Shown one piece after another: positions 1 through 12,509 of a DNA stretch of 64,000 bases (position 1 is its first letter; each line of letters starts with the position of its first letter). The DNA comes from Sphagnum magellanicum (Eukaryota; Streptophyta; Sphagnopsida; Sphagnales; Sphagnaceae). A program made the position numbers and the translations under genes. Location: contig CM038919.1 of assembly GCA_021904315.1 (NCBI GenBank), positions 21,679,666 to 21,743,665 of the forward strand, written 5' to 3'. Below the pieces are notes generated by a model. The model was given only the letters and a program-made list of their open reading frames with translations. It ran no database searches and was not told the origin of the DNA.

Positions 1-228
1 TGAACTTTGCATGATTTTTATTAATAATTTGTCAAATGCTAAATTTGTGATGTAGGAAGCTCGCCTATGTGACCTACCTAAGTAGCTTATATATCTTAAG
101 GTAAGTTGAGTATGCCATTTAGGTAGGTTAAAAAATTATTTATTTAAAATGTGGATATATTTTATATTATATGAAAAGAAGTTGGTGTACATCATAAATT
201 TAACATGCGAGAAATTAATAGTGAAAAT

Positions 229-358
229 CGTGTGAAATTTGTTCATTCATAGGTTTGTACATTTTACACACAAATATCATGCCTTGGAAACATGTTTGAC
301 ACATTGATAAATGTCTTGATAAATAAAGTACGAACTTATGAATGAATGCATATCACAC
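229..358. repeat. Foldback with ~30-base arms
   Basis: GTTCATTCATAGGTTTGTAC (241-260) pairs with GTACGAACTTATGAATGAAT (328-347), 17 of 20 positions. Pairing continues more weakly outward through GTGTGAAATT and ATCACAC. Likely a small MITE remnant. Confidence 0.45.
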
Positions 359-360
359 AA

Positions 361-3300
361 ATTTTGCATATTCCTATAAATATATGTCAAATATGTTTTC
401 AATGCACAATATTAGTGCATGAAATGCAAGAATTACAAATAAAACAAAATTTGCACTATTTCCATTATTAAGTTGTGAAATTGTAAGTTTGTGATGTAAT
501 GGTAAACATTTTGCCCCTCAATGTGGAGGTGAGGGAATCAAATGTTTATTATTACAACCTATATATCATAGTTTAGGCTAGGTACTTTAGGTGCTTACTT
601 GAAGCCAAGATGTCTAACTTAAACCACCTTAGTCCATTTTTTAACCTCGGCAATCTAGTCTAAGTACATTAGGCACCTTAAGCTAGCTAGGCTAAATTAC
701 ATGGCCTAGCCTAAGCTAACCTAAGTAGGCCACATGGTGCCATTTGTTTAATTTGGAACTTGACACATGTAACATTTTAATAATAATAAAACTCTTTTAA
801 TTTTCACATTTGAATTGTAAAACTAGCCACACATGACCATGCCACAAAAGCATATATAATCACACATTTTAATCGTGAAAATCAATTGTAAATGAGTGTG
901 TCACATAGGTGAATCTCAGTTCGATGAAAAGTGGTGTAAGTTGCACCACAATTTATATCCAAATCTAGTTTATAAAAATTATGAATTCTCATCTAAATAT
1001 ATCAAAACCTTTCTTGAAACATAAACCTAAACTTGCCCAATACCCTAGACCTACTCACATAAGTTGGTTCCTTAAAAATTATTATAAAATCTATTCCTTG
1101 CGATTTAAAAGATTTTTAACCTTTTTGACATATCCATCAATCTTGCAACCTTCTTATTTCTTCATGGATTCAAACCTCTTAAAAAGCATTAGCCTACTAG
1201 ATTTCCTTTTTCTTCATTTTTTCATTAAGATTTGTTAGCATGTATGTGGATAAACTTAAACTTTGTACTAAAAAATATGACAACAATATATTTGATTGAA
1301 AATTTAATTGCATTCAAAGTTTTCAATACAATGGGATTTTTTATGATGCTAAGAAGTTGTTAAAACTTGTGCCAACATATTGTTTAAGACCTTCATTTTC
1401 AAGTTTTCATCATTCTAAACAACCAAATTCGATAGCTAACAATGCCCAAGTTAAATGAGTAGGTTCTTGCATGCTAGAATTTCAATGTCCAAACTATTGA
1501 TTATGAGTAAGAAAGGGGTGGTTTTGAGAGCTCCATTGCTTTGTCCAAGGTTAGTCTTATGCTTAGTTTCCTCTCTTTTTGTTAGCCATGACTTTGATGT
1601 TCAAATTGTGCTTTGATGTTTTTCGTTCTTTTGTTAGTGGTTTGATCTTCGGCCTTTACTTTTCTTTTGGTATGTCCTTTAGTTCATCTTGAGCCCATAC
1701 TAACATGTGGAAAAATAACTTTAAAAAATGCATAAAAATAAGAAAAAATGTTCCAAAAGGGAAATCACTCAAACAACCATGCAAGGAAAACATTCAAACA
1801 ACCATATTGAAATGAATGAAAATATCTAATGAAATATATGGTTATCATGAAAAATATTTGACCTCCAAATCTTCAATTCATGAACTTGATTCTTAACCAT
1901 TATATATATATATATATTCAAATGATTGGGATATCACTGATAATTTAAACATTTATCATAACTCAAGTATTGTCAAATTTTTAGAGAAATATTTTCCTGG
2001 ATAAATTTACATATGAATCCTATTTAATAGAATACCACTTGGCATGGGAAAGATTGCATTTCAAGACATGTGATTTTATTCAAACTATTTTTTGATTTAA
2101 ATCGTGCTAGTTTATTTTCAAGAATACAATTAATAATATATTAGGCTAAGGATTGTAATTATCACATTATTCCATCATAACATGCTTCAATGACCTAACA
2201 ATAGTATTAATGTTGAGTGATAGCTTCCATTAGAAAAAACATAGGAAAAAACAACTTCATAATAAAAAAAACTCTAAAAGCATGAAATGCTAAAAATGTT
2301 GTAGTTGTTGCAATTATGTGGTTATGCCAAAGTGAAAAGTTTGACATCATAAAGTGGAATTGGTGCATGAATCACAATTAGTATTAACACCAATCTAATG
2401 ATTAAATTAAAACCATCCGTAGTCACATGACTCCATGTCCACATGCCATAAACCATAGGAATCTCTTTTCAATTTTGTGATATAGTGAAGTGATGATCAT
2501 CCATAAGATGCTTTAACCAGATTTCACTACATGCTAGATATGAAAGTAGAAAAAAACCAGAATCCTTCTATGTGCTTGGTTACGCAATCAAACTTATCAT
2601 AAAAATCTTGTGATTTGGAATTTTTTTTCTTTGAAATCTGGCAAATTTGGGCCATTTTCTCCATGAAAGATCCTTTGTACAAGTTGAGATCATATTTTTT
2701 TGGTTGAAATTTTGCAATATTTCAGCCAAAAACAAACCATTGCATAGGATGAATCAATTAGACATAAGAAAGTGGATTATGGTGAATTTAAACAATAGTT
2801 GTTAGCGTGCATAAGGTACTTGTGGCTGATTTAAAGTCTTCCTACTTGTGGAGTTCATGTTTTTTTCAACTGTACAATTACCTATGGTTATTGATTTCCA
2901 ATAATTAAATTACATTTTAGGGCATTCGTGTTGGGCATGGAGCGTACCTTCTAAATGTGATAGTAAGTGATTGCAAGATTTGAGAATCAACTTTAGGTCA
3001 ACTTGATACCCGGGTTCACCAAAGGTAATTGGTAACTACTCAAAACCATGAAAGGGGGAGATTGAGAAAACAATTTGAAATTGGCTAGCTTAATCTTCAT
3101 TAATTGTTTCAAATGATCAGAGCTCCCAATTCACTAAAACTATAGAGTCCCCTTGAAAGACACTACTCCTTCCTCTACATTATACTCCCTATGCATGTCA
3201 AATGAGAAGGCTTAATATTCGGTAGCACTAATTGCATGCATGGGCAATGTTTCATTTTTGGTGGCAAATTTTCACAGCTTTGAGAAAAAAAATTTGGAGA

Positions 3301-4070
3301 ATATATCTTGTATTTCAGTTTTTCCAGTGTAAAATGCATTTACACAGGAATGATTTGTCACTTTTGCATACTTGGAAAATTGAAAAGAAAACACTGTGTG
3401 CATGTTATTGAACTTTTAGGGAATGCTATGCCCTTTAGATGTATATCGAGTTATGTGTTATGACTCTTCATGAACCCTGCAGCACAAAGTGTCATTGTTG
3501 CCACACAAGTGCATGGTTTTTGGATGTTCGGAGTTCAGAGATCTGATCTCCAAGAAGGATGCATTTAACCACGGATGCAGATCATTGTTCAACCTGAACT
3601 CAGCTGCTGTAGGAGTTTTGTAGAATTGCAGTCTCTGATGGAGGTTTGAGGTTGGAAAGTGACAAACCACCCATGGAATTTTGGATAGGGTAGACCAGCT
3701 CATCACTGATTGTCTGCCTATTACTGAACACTTATTTATATCTTTATCATATGTGCTTCATTTTGAGTAATTTAAAATGTTATGGGAGCACTACTTCAAG
3801 CTCTAGAATCATCTTTGAATTGCAAAGGAAAAGGAGTAATGAAAAAAAAAAAAAAAACCTATCCACTGGTAGCATCCAAAGAATAAACAAGGCCTTATGG
3901 GTTGGGTTCAGAATTGTCAAAAATTAATAACTTATTTAGATGTTTGAAATTTTCATCTAGATAGGTTATCATTCATTAAACTTTTAAACACATTTAATAT
4001 ATTTTGCACCTTCCTGTCCCATTTTCTAAAAATCCTGAAACCAGTTTCAACAACGGTCTAACTCTAACTC
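361..4070. other. Intergenic, nothing coding supported
   Basis: AT-rich. It holds a semi-palindromic CTAGGTACTTTAGGTGC / GGCACCTTAAGC pair (565-700), an AT dinucleotide run near 1903-1918 and an A tract at 3842-3857. 3450-3710 is richer in G+C with an 82-aa minus frame that I do not recognise. Confidence 0.4.
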
Positions 4071-4110
4071 TTGTCTTCTCAAAACTCTTCTCTAAATGGG
4101 GAAAATGATG

Positions 4111-4138
4111 AGAGTCTTGAGAGAGAGAGAGAGAGAGT
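4111..4138. repeat. (GA)n microsatellite
   Basis: An almost uninterrupted GA run. Just downstream, 4230-4260 reads SHWYLDTGIS on the plus strand, reminiscent of a Copia protease motif but too short to call. Confidence 0.8.
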
Positions 4139-4789
4139 AGCTGCCTTTGTTTACACTGATAAAAGCTTGTACAGTATGGAGGCACCTCTATCTAAGCTAA
4201 GATCGATCAACAAAAAGGTTGGTCCTAGTTCTCACTGGTATCTAGATACTGGTATTTCCTGTACACAGTACTTTGTATTTTTTAGGTGAGGTTTTGATCG
4301 ATCTACATCCAGAATTGATCCTGCTGAAGGTAGTTGTTTGTATCCCCCTGCTGTAGTTGTTTGGATCCCTTTCAGACCTATGGTTTCAGCTTCAACCCTT
4401 GCTCATTTACTTTCTAGTTTCAGCATCTTAGATCTGCCCAGTACATTCCAGCAGCAGTTCGGTAGCTTGTGTTCAATCTGGAGCTGCAGTCATATAAACA
4501 CACAGTCCAGACTCCTCCAGTCGTGCTGCCACCACCCCAACTTGCTACACTAGTCAGGGTGCATACTAGGAACGAAGATGTCCAAATGGTGGACGCCCAA
4601 GTCTAATGGACACCTTGGGAGCTCACCCCTTAAAGGAGATCGCCATAACCCCTTCAAGCCCCTCACCTGGAGAGATTTTGCCTGGTGGGATGAGGTCAGT
4701 GACCCAGCACTCACCAGCCCACCAGTTGCCTAACAACCAGGGTTCTGCATGTAAGTTTCAATAGTCATATATAGTTATACGATATGTAA

Positions 4790-5640
4790 ATCCAATGTAA
4801 GTGTAAATTATTTACACTTACACTTATCCTGTTGCAGTGTATATGTATTTTTTACACGTACATGAGGCCAGTGTAAATATCTGTCAAATACACTTACACG
4901 GCTCCATGTAAATGTTTTGGGGCATGTAAGTGTAAATACTAAAATTATTTGTAAAGTCACCTTGTCTTTGGGCCTCCTTTCACCCCAAACCCTTCCTTCA
5001 AGGGTATCCATAAAGTAAGGAAATTTTATTAAATCTAGGAATGAAATGCTGAAAACCAGCATTTAATGTACAAGGTTCAGGACTAATTATAGTACCTTTA
5101 CAAGTAGGAGCAGTGAAAATATATGCAGCAACAGTGGAAGCGCTAAAGAAAAAGGAAAGACAGGGTGAAACTCAGTTCATCACAAAAACTGAGGTCCCCC
5201 CACCCTTGAATGCTAATTTTATTTTATTTTTTGAATCTCGCCTTACTATGGTCAAACTCAGGGTTCTAGCGTTGTTTTCCTTGCTTTATAGATAATTTTA
5301 TTATATGTCTTTAGACCTTTTTGCAAAGTCATATGAATTAGTTGTGGGTGTATATTTTGATGGTTTCATTTGTTGCAATGGGCCAATTAGCTGGCTTATT
5401 TTCAAAAACATTATGAAATCTCCTCTCCTCAAGTAAAAATCGCATTTTTTACATTGTTATATATTTATATTATTTTACAGAGCCATGTAAAATTATACAT
5501 TTTTTACATTTACATTTTTGTATCAAATTGCGTAAAATTATATGAATATACTTATATTATACACTTGCATGAGGTGTAAATAATTTCATTATGGCATTTA
5601 CATTTCCACAAAGTGTAAGTCCCAAACCATTTACACACAA
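4790..5640. repeat. Two clusters of GTGTAAA/TTTACAC words flanking a unique core
   Basis: 4796-4822 is a 27-base perfect palindrome (TGTAAGTGTAAAT, T, ATTTACACTTACA). Many further GTGTAAA or TTTACA words occur at 4790-4945 and again at 5445-5635, on both sides of a core (about 5060-5430) without them. This layout suits a foldback-type element. The core includes ACTCAGGGTTCTAGC, like the end of the element at 23767. Confidence 0.5.
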
Positions 5641-5744
5641 CCCATGGGCAGCGTGGGCTCTAGAGTAAACCAACACGAAAACATGTCATGTTTTGGTAGC
5701 AACCCAATGCCAGTTTCAGCTGGTTGAAAATCACGTGCTTCAAA

Positions 5745-6200
5745 ACATGAACATTGAAACTTGAGGAACAACAAAGTGAGGAACAACAAGAGCACGAACA
5801 ATAGGAATGAGAGCCAGGAACATTAGGAATAGGAGCATCACGAGCGAGAGCAAAGAGCACCAAGAGTAAGATCAAAGAACACCAAGAGTGAACGCAAAAA
5901 GCATTAGGAGCAAGAATGAAAAACAAAGAGCATCAAGAGTGAAAGCAAAGAACACTAGGAGTAGGAGCACCAACAGCAAGAGCTAGGAACACCAAGAGCA
6001 AGAGCGAAAAGCAACATGCGTAGGAACACCAAGAACCAGGAACAACAAGAGCAAGAACACCAAGAATGAGAACAAGGAGCACTAGGAGCAGGAGCACCAA
6101 AAGTAGGAGCATTAGGAGTGAGGGCCAGGAACACCAGGAGTGAGAGCCAAAAGCACTAAAATAATAGCAACACAGAAACGAAGAACGAAAGCGCACTGGC
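5745..6200. repeat. Purine-rich degenerate tandem repeat (~18-24 base unit)
   Basis: Repeats of GGAACACCAAGAGCAAGAGC-like units with substitutions and length changes. The minus strand therefore shows long Leu/Val/Ser-rich frames, which are not real genes. Confidence 0.7.
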
Positions 6201-6847
6201 AATGGTGATAGCACAATGGAGGTGGCAAGAGGGCAAGAATAGGGATGGGGAATGGGGGTAGGTAGATAAATATGGGAAGGAAGGTAGGTAGGTTGGAGGA
6301 AGCAGCCGGAATAATTTTTTTTAAAGGCCTTTCAAGGGTAGGAAGAAGGGGAGGGAGAAAAATCCTTAACTTACCCACCTTTAGGTTCTCATAAAAAAAT
6401 CTAGAACGAGATTTTTTGGATGGTGCACTCATGCGTGTTGGGTCACTCAAGCTGTAATTGAGCTTACGAAAAAAACCCTAAGGCAAAGGATATAAATTTG
6501 TAAGATCCCTAAGGCATAAGATGTAAGCCAATAAGATCTTTGGAAAGGAAACATTATTTTTTTAACCATTGATTACCTTGGTTGTTACACAAGGTAATAA
6601 GGCCCTTTGAACCTGCCCTTTTTATGTCTTGCCATTTTTTTCTCCTTGTTATCTCCAGACATCACGTCACAAAAATAAGTTTCAATAACTTTTTGATTTT
6701 TATATTTTAACAAGTTTATGACAATGACAAGCTGCATTTTTTCATTTTTTTGACATCTTTGATGATGATGACAAGCTATTGCTACTGCTCACAGTTGTAT
6801 ATATATATTTTTTAAATAAAAGATTAACAAATGGTTTTTTTTATCAT

Positions 6848-7180
6848 TTTTAATTTTTTTGCAAAATCAAAAGCACCAGTTTTTAAATAAAATTGTTCTA
6901 CAACAACTCTTACAACAAATGCCATATTTACATAACTTTTTTTGAAATTATTTTAATTTTCTTTCTCGTTTTTTAAAATGATCTTTGGGCATCAAAAATG
7001 GTTTTTTTTGTTTTTTTAAATTATTATTATTATTATTATTATTGCAAGATCAAAGGCACTAGTTTCTTGATGTTTTTGTGATGCAACTTCTTTTACAATG
7101 AACGCAATCTCTAGGTAAGCTTCTTTGAAACTCCTTCAATCTTCTTTCTATTTTAAAAAATGATATTTGGGTATTGAAAA
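6848..7180. repeat. Two diverged tandem copies of a ~185-base unit, with (ATT)n between
   Basis: 6852-6998 (GCAAAATCAAAAGCACCAGT to GATCTTTGGGCATC) and 7043-7180 (GCAAGATCAAAGGCACTAGT to GATATTTGGGTATTG) align along their length. (ATT)8 occupies 7021-7043. Confidence 0.65.
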
Positions 7181-7189
7181 GACTTTTTG

Positions 7190-7770
7190 ACCCTATTTTG
7201 TCATTTTTGGGGTCTTTTTGGGTTTTTTTTTGTATGTTATGTTGTTGCGGCAAAAAGTCAAATTTTTTGGGTTTTTTTGGATCATTTTTGGTGTTTTCTG
7301 GCTATAACAAAAGTAGGAGGTGTAGGATTTTTTTCTAGTGGCTTTTCGTGTCTTTTCTTGTTGCAACAAGAGTAGGAGGAGGAGGTGCAAGAATTTTTTT
7401 TGTTTTGTTTTGGTATTTTTTTGTGTTTTCTTGTTCCAATAAAAATTGGTGTAGGAAAAAAATTGGTCTTTTTTTCTATGTTTTCTTGTTGCAAAAGCGA
7501 TGTGAGGCAGAGGAATATTTTTTGGGTCTTTTTTCCTATGTTTTCTTGCTACAAAAGGGATACAAGGTGTATGAATGTATTTTGGTTTTCTTGCAACAAA
7601 GGAATATAAAGTGCAAGAAAAAAAATTGGGTTTTCTTTTAGTATGGTTTTTTTGTAACAATAAGATTTAGAGGTGCAAAACATTTTTTGGGTTTTTTTTA
7701 ATTATGTTTCCTTGTAGTAGCAAAAATAGGAAATGCAGAAAAACAATTCCTTTGTGTTTCTTTCCACTAC
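7190..7770. repeat. Degenerate minisatellite, about eight copies of ~60-70 bases
   Basis: Units alternate a T-rich block (TTTTTTGGGTTTTTTT), the word TATGTTTTCTTGTTGCAA, and an AGTAGGAGGTGTAAGAA-like block. Copies are visible at about 7255, 7326, 7391, 7456, 7513, 7571, 7618 and 7677. Several long frames on both strands here are by-products of this repeat. Confidence 0.75.
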
Positions 7771-7789
7771 TATAAAAAAATTGATAAAT

Positions 7790-10340
7790 TTTCTTATGTG
7801 AATGTAGGATTTGTGACAACATGGTTGTTGGAAAAATGTGTTGTTTACATTGAGTTGGGGAAGGAGGGTCAATTAAAGGAGTTGCAATTGCAACTTAACA
7901 ATTTGTTGTTTCATTAGAACCAATGGCTAATAAACAACATGTTGCTTCATTAGATGCAATGTTTTCCTGCAAATGTGTGTTGGAAGGGACAATTAGGCAC
8001 AAGGAGTTGATTATACTACCAACAATGATGTAGCCCAATTAACATTATTTACCCTTGTTGTGAATGTGATTTCATAGGAAATTGATGAAGTCAACACAAT
8101 TCACCGAAATGATGGCTAAAATATGAAAAGAAAAAATGGTAAAATAATTTTCATTTTAATGTATACATTATGTAAATTTGTTCTTTAAAGCATCATTTGT
8201 TTTATATTTTTTTCATGCATTTATGAGGAAAATTTTGAAACAAAAATGTGAACATTTGGATTGTATTTTGAATTTCATACTTGTGTTATTTGTTCTTATA
8301 ATTTATGATCCAATTTATAAAGGAAAAACCTTAACCTTCATTTCATTATGAAATGGAGGTTGGGTTTTCTTTTTGTGAAATACCTAAAATGGTGGTTGCA
8401 AATAAAGTTGAAGGTCTAGGGTTTATGTAATACTTGCATTGATGGTAATGCTAAGTAAACATTAATCATTTTTTTCATTTTTATTTTAGTTGATGGTTTA
8501 AGAGGGATAATAACAAGAACAAATGAAACCAATGAAAATAGCCCAAAATGATTCAAATTGGATTAAGGTGGGGTTGAAGTGGGTGTGAAAAGTTGGCACA
8601 TGTTCCATTGCATATGCTACCAAGTTATTGTTCGCCCAACACCTCAAGAAGGTACATGACCTCATGGTAGAAAAGACAAATTCAATCATCCTTCAACTTG
8701 TGAAGGGTGGTTGCATTGTTAAGACCATATTCAAATGAATGCATGCATCTTAAACAATGTAATTCAAAATGACAAAATGACCAAAAATTGTTGCTCAAGT
8801 TCATGTGAAGTCCCATGTGGAATGGGATCACATCTAGTCACTTGCAAAAAGGAAATATGATATGCAAAAGCCTTTTTTAGTTTGATTAGCTTTTGATCGA
8901 CTTTTACAAGTCTTGGGCATTAAATTTTGGGGTGTTGGGAGCATCCCACAAGATGCCCATGAATGCATTAAGAAGGATGAGAACTTGCAAACCTTCATCC
9001 ACACAACCCGATGCGCATATGCAAAGAAGATGAAAATGGTGTGGGATGACACCTATTAGGAGTGAATGCAACCAAAAAAGTTAGAATAAGAAATCAACAT
9101 TATCAATACCCGCATATGGGTTACAAAATAGGTGTTATTTTTCTAGTCAAAACATTCAATACCTTCGTATGGGTTACAAAATAGGTGCTGGATTTTGGGT
9201 TTCAACATATTTTGAAATCCAATTAAGGTTAATGTGGATATTGCACTAACGGCCTACATTTTCACCAAACTACGTTAAGGAAAATTGGATCATTTTCACC
9301 TTCACCCATGTGCGAGTAATGCATGAACAATATTTACATATGGGTCACAAATATAGGTGTTGGTTTTAGGAACAAAAAAATAAATAAACATGATTTTTAT
9401 TGCAATTTTGAATTAAAATAACATTCAATGGACCTTGAATAAAAGCCAAGTGGCTTTCATATGCACCTACATGTGGGTGTTGCTTTATAAAAAGGCATAT
9501 TATGAATGCAATCCTGAAGAGGTCATTCCTTATATATTTTAGGAAGCATTTGAAGCAAAAGGATAATTTTTAATATGTTATGAAATAATGGCATATTCCT
9601 AACATATTTTAGGTATATTTTCAAAATATTCTCAAAATGAATCATATGTACCCTATTTACATTTAAATAAATTATATTATATATATAAATATATATATTT
9701 CAATAAGTTGCACCTTCTTTTTTTTGCACATTGTTTGTAATAAAATGGAGGTGGCCTCCCCTAGAATGCAACACCCACATCTTGGAGACCACAAATGGCC
9801 CATAAGCAATAATCACATTAATTAAAAATTTCCTTGAATTTGCATGCTAAACTTTGCAATACCCATGAATGTTAAATTCTTAATGTCAACTATGGATTTT
9901 GAAGGAATGTGCAATATTGGCATGTTGGGTCTAGACCATTGAACACAAATGTAATACCTACATAAAGTTGTGTTATATCATCATTTTACTAATAGCGCAT
10001 TGCAACATTTGGTTGGATTACTCATAATTAATTTTAATTTACAAGTTGTTGGAAATAATAAAAACATGGGGTAAATTAAATTTGGGATACATTGAACATA
10101 ATATAAACAACCCTTGTGTGATTTTGAGTGTTAACTCATAATTTTAATCAACCGATATGATTTTTATTACTAAATGGACGAAACACCTATTCACGATATT
10201 TTTTATCTGTGCATTTTTGTGCTCAAGCATTGTTTCATGCCAATATTTCAATTATTTAATTAAATTCCCTAAACCATCTTCCACATGTTGGAACACCAAT
10301 CTTGAGTGCAATGATTCATTTGCCTTTGTGAGGCGAATGT
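7790..10340. other. Intergenic, no gene supported
   Basis: AT-rich. Plus-strand text around 8900-9050 reads LGIKFWGVGSIPQDAHECIK and looks like weathered coding sequence, perhaps transposon-derived; I could not assign it. Confidence 0.3.
9104..9370. repeat. Three ~40-base direct repeats
   Basis: CAATACCCGCATATGGGTTA (9104), CAATACCTTCGTATGGGTTA (9157) and CAATATTTACATATGGGTCA (9328) are each followed by CAAAATAGGTG or CAAATATAGGTG. Spacing is uneven, so this is not a simple tandem array. Confidence 0.6.
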
Positions 10341-10349
10341 TTTGAATGT

Positions 10350-12500
10350 CTAATGCCACAACTTTCATGTGCGAGGTGGCATGGTCACAAAGTGCTACCC
10401 TTCTTTGCTTACATTATTCAACATGATCTCTTGAATTGTAAAGACTCAAACGAATTATATCTCTTTCCATTGGCACATTTGAACTTGAATCTTCATTGGA
10501 TCCTCCAACATTGTCCATAGTAAATTCATTTTCATTTGTAATGGTAATCCCACCAATGTTAATGATCCCTTCTTCACCTTCAATAAACTCATTATCACTA
10601 TCATTGAAAGAGTTCCCATCATTTGAAATATGTTGTCAGTTTACAAACATGGCAGCCAACCCTCCACACTTAGATCCCTACCATGTTCCACAATATTCAA
10701 TGATGTCTTCTTGGGTAATATAAGTGCATGTGAAAATAACCACAATTTGATGTTTGCATAAATTCCCTCACAATGCCCACTCACATGTGCAACAAGCATA
10801 TTGAGTAAATGAATATCTCACTTGGTATGTGGCATTGATAAGGTGTTGGCTCTACACCACCCAAGCATCACCATTTTCAAAGGTTGGTTGGGCAACATGA
10901 GTAAATGGGTTCAAGGTTGTTTTTCCACAATTTTTTTCATATTTACCTCCAAATATTTGTTATTTATGAACCCTTTTTTTTGTCATCTACATTGTGTGCG
11001 TAATGGTGAGCAATAGTAATGGTGAACCTCCACACCAACTAATCAATTCAGCACCAACTTCTAAAACCCTTTGTGTCAAAAGAAACCAATGTTTTAGGGC
11101 ATCATGATATAATTCAATATTTGTTTGTGTGTTTTGGTTGGAATGAAGCATTTGTCAAAAACCAACCATCCACAATTCTAAAACACCATCTTGCAAGAAT
11201 TAAATATGGCCAGCCAATAACAATTCACAAACAAAAGGAAAAATTAGGGGCAAATGATAAAACATGACAAATTGGAAATGATCACATGTTGAATTGCCAA
11301 TAATAGGTCGAAAAATAACTTGTCTATGCATCATTAAGCAAATGTTGATTGATTAATTACTTCACTTTTTGTTTTGCATGTTCTTTGAATGTTTGATTGC
11401 TTTCATTGTAATTCATGGACATGTACATCACATCATGGGGATCACAAAGGATTGGACCTTACACTTCAACATCTTTGACTTTTTTAGTTACATGTAACCA
11501 CCAAACTTTTAGGACATGCCAACAATAAAGGAAAATAGGGACATGGTTTGTGGTCCAAATGGCCCTATGCATGCATACACAATGAAGACAAATTAAGTGC
11601 ATTGGTTGAGTATGCAAAGATCATAAACATGAGAAGGATTCAAATAATTAACCAAAGATCATCAAACATAATGTTAAATCAAAATTTAACATAAGGTTGG
11701 GTATTCACTACAATGCCTTTGACTCTTGTGGGCATCACCAATGATGAAACAAAATGACTTCCAATTGGGGATGCATGACAACATCTTTGCTTTTAAAGGT
11801 TTTAACCATTTGAGCAAATCATCAACCATTTTTTGGCTTGTAATTATCCATGCTAAAGGAACACCTATGTGATGCACATCAAAACCCATCAAAGTGAACA
11901 AACGAAACTTCATGTCATTGGTGCCAAATGTGGCATCCATTGAAATAACACCATTGTGGTCACATGAAAACATCTATTGACTTTGAATTGGTGTTTGGAT
12001 GCCAATGTTGAATGGAACATGAATCCTATTGACTTTGACAACTTATTGGAAAAAAAAAATATCCTTTGGATGTTGGAAAGCCCAAGATTAAATAGAAGTG
12101 GTGAGGTTTTGTGCAATCACCAACTCCCTTTATTATGCTTTCAATCCACATAACAATGTCTTAATGCCTAATGAAATCATCCCTTGTCATGGCTTTTTCA
12201 ACATTCATACATTGCCACTAAATTGATGCATGTTTGTCATAAAATATGTAACTCGAACTCAATTGAGTTCAAATGTGATCTTATAAGGTTTGTGACATTT
12301 GTGAGGCATAGAAAGACATACAAGCAATAGATCTAAGGATGTGTTGGCCATGTGCAAATGACCCATTCACTTGCGTCTGATATCTATGGTAGAAAAATAT
12401 TTTTGTTACATCGAGTTGTGTGTAAAATCTTTTGATTGAAAATGAAGCTAAACAATTTTGCTTGATATACAAGTGTGGGTGAAGTCATCATGATGGTCAT
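10350..12500 (-). pseudogene. MULE-type transposase remnant
   Basis: The clearest core is on the minus strand at 11970-11690: ISMDATFGTNDMKFRLFTLM, then GVPLAWIITSQKMVDDLLKW, then IPNWKSFCFIIGDAH. This is the MULE DDE domain pattern (MDATFGTN, VPVAWII, PSCFIVDD). Upstream in the minus sense, 12472-12330 reads ASFSIKRFYTQLDVTKIFF and fits the region before the DDE domain of the same family. 11640-10350 probably carries the degraded C-terminal part with an acidic tail. Several frameshifts and stops are present. No terminal inverted repeats were identified. Confidence 0.7.
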
Positions 12501-12509
12501 TTAGTTCAT

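Noticed and set aside
4224-4262. SHWYLDTGIS, like a Copia protease active site
   Set aside because: Ten residues only; no gag, integrase or LTR around it. Left as a note.
5660-6450. Three long minus-strand frames rich in Leu, Val and Ser
   Set aside because: Produced by the purine-rich tandem repeat; no domain.
7193-7660. 155-aa Lys-rich minus frame and overlapping plus frames
   Set aside because: They follow the T-rich minisatellite and have no coding signal.
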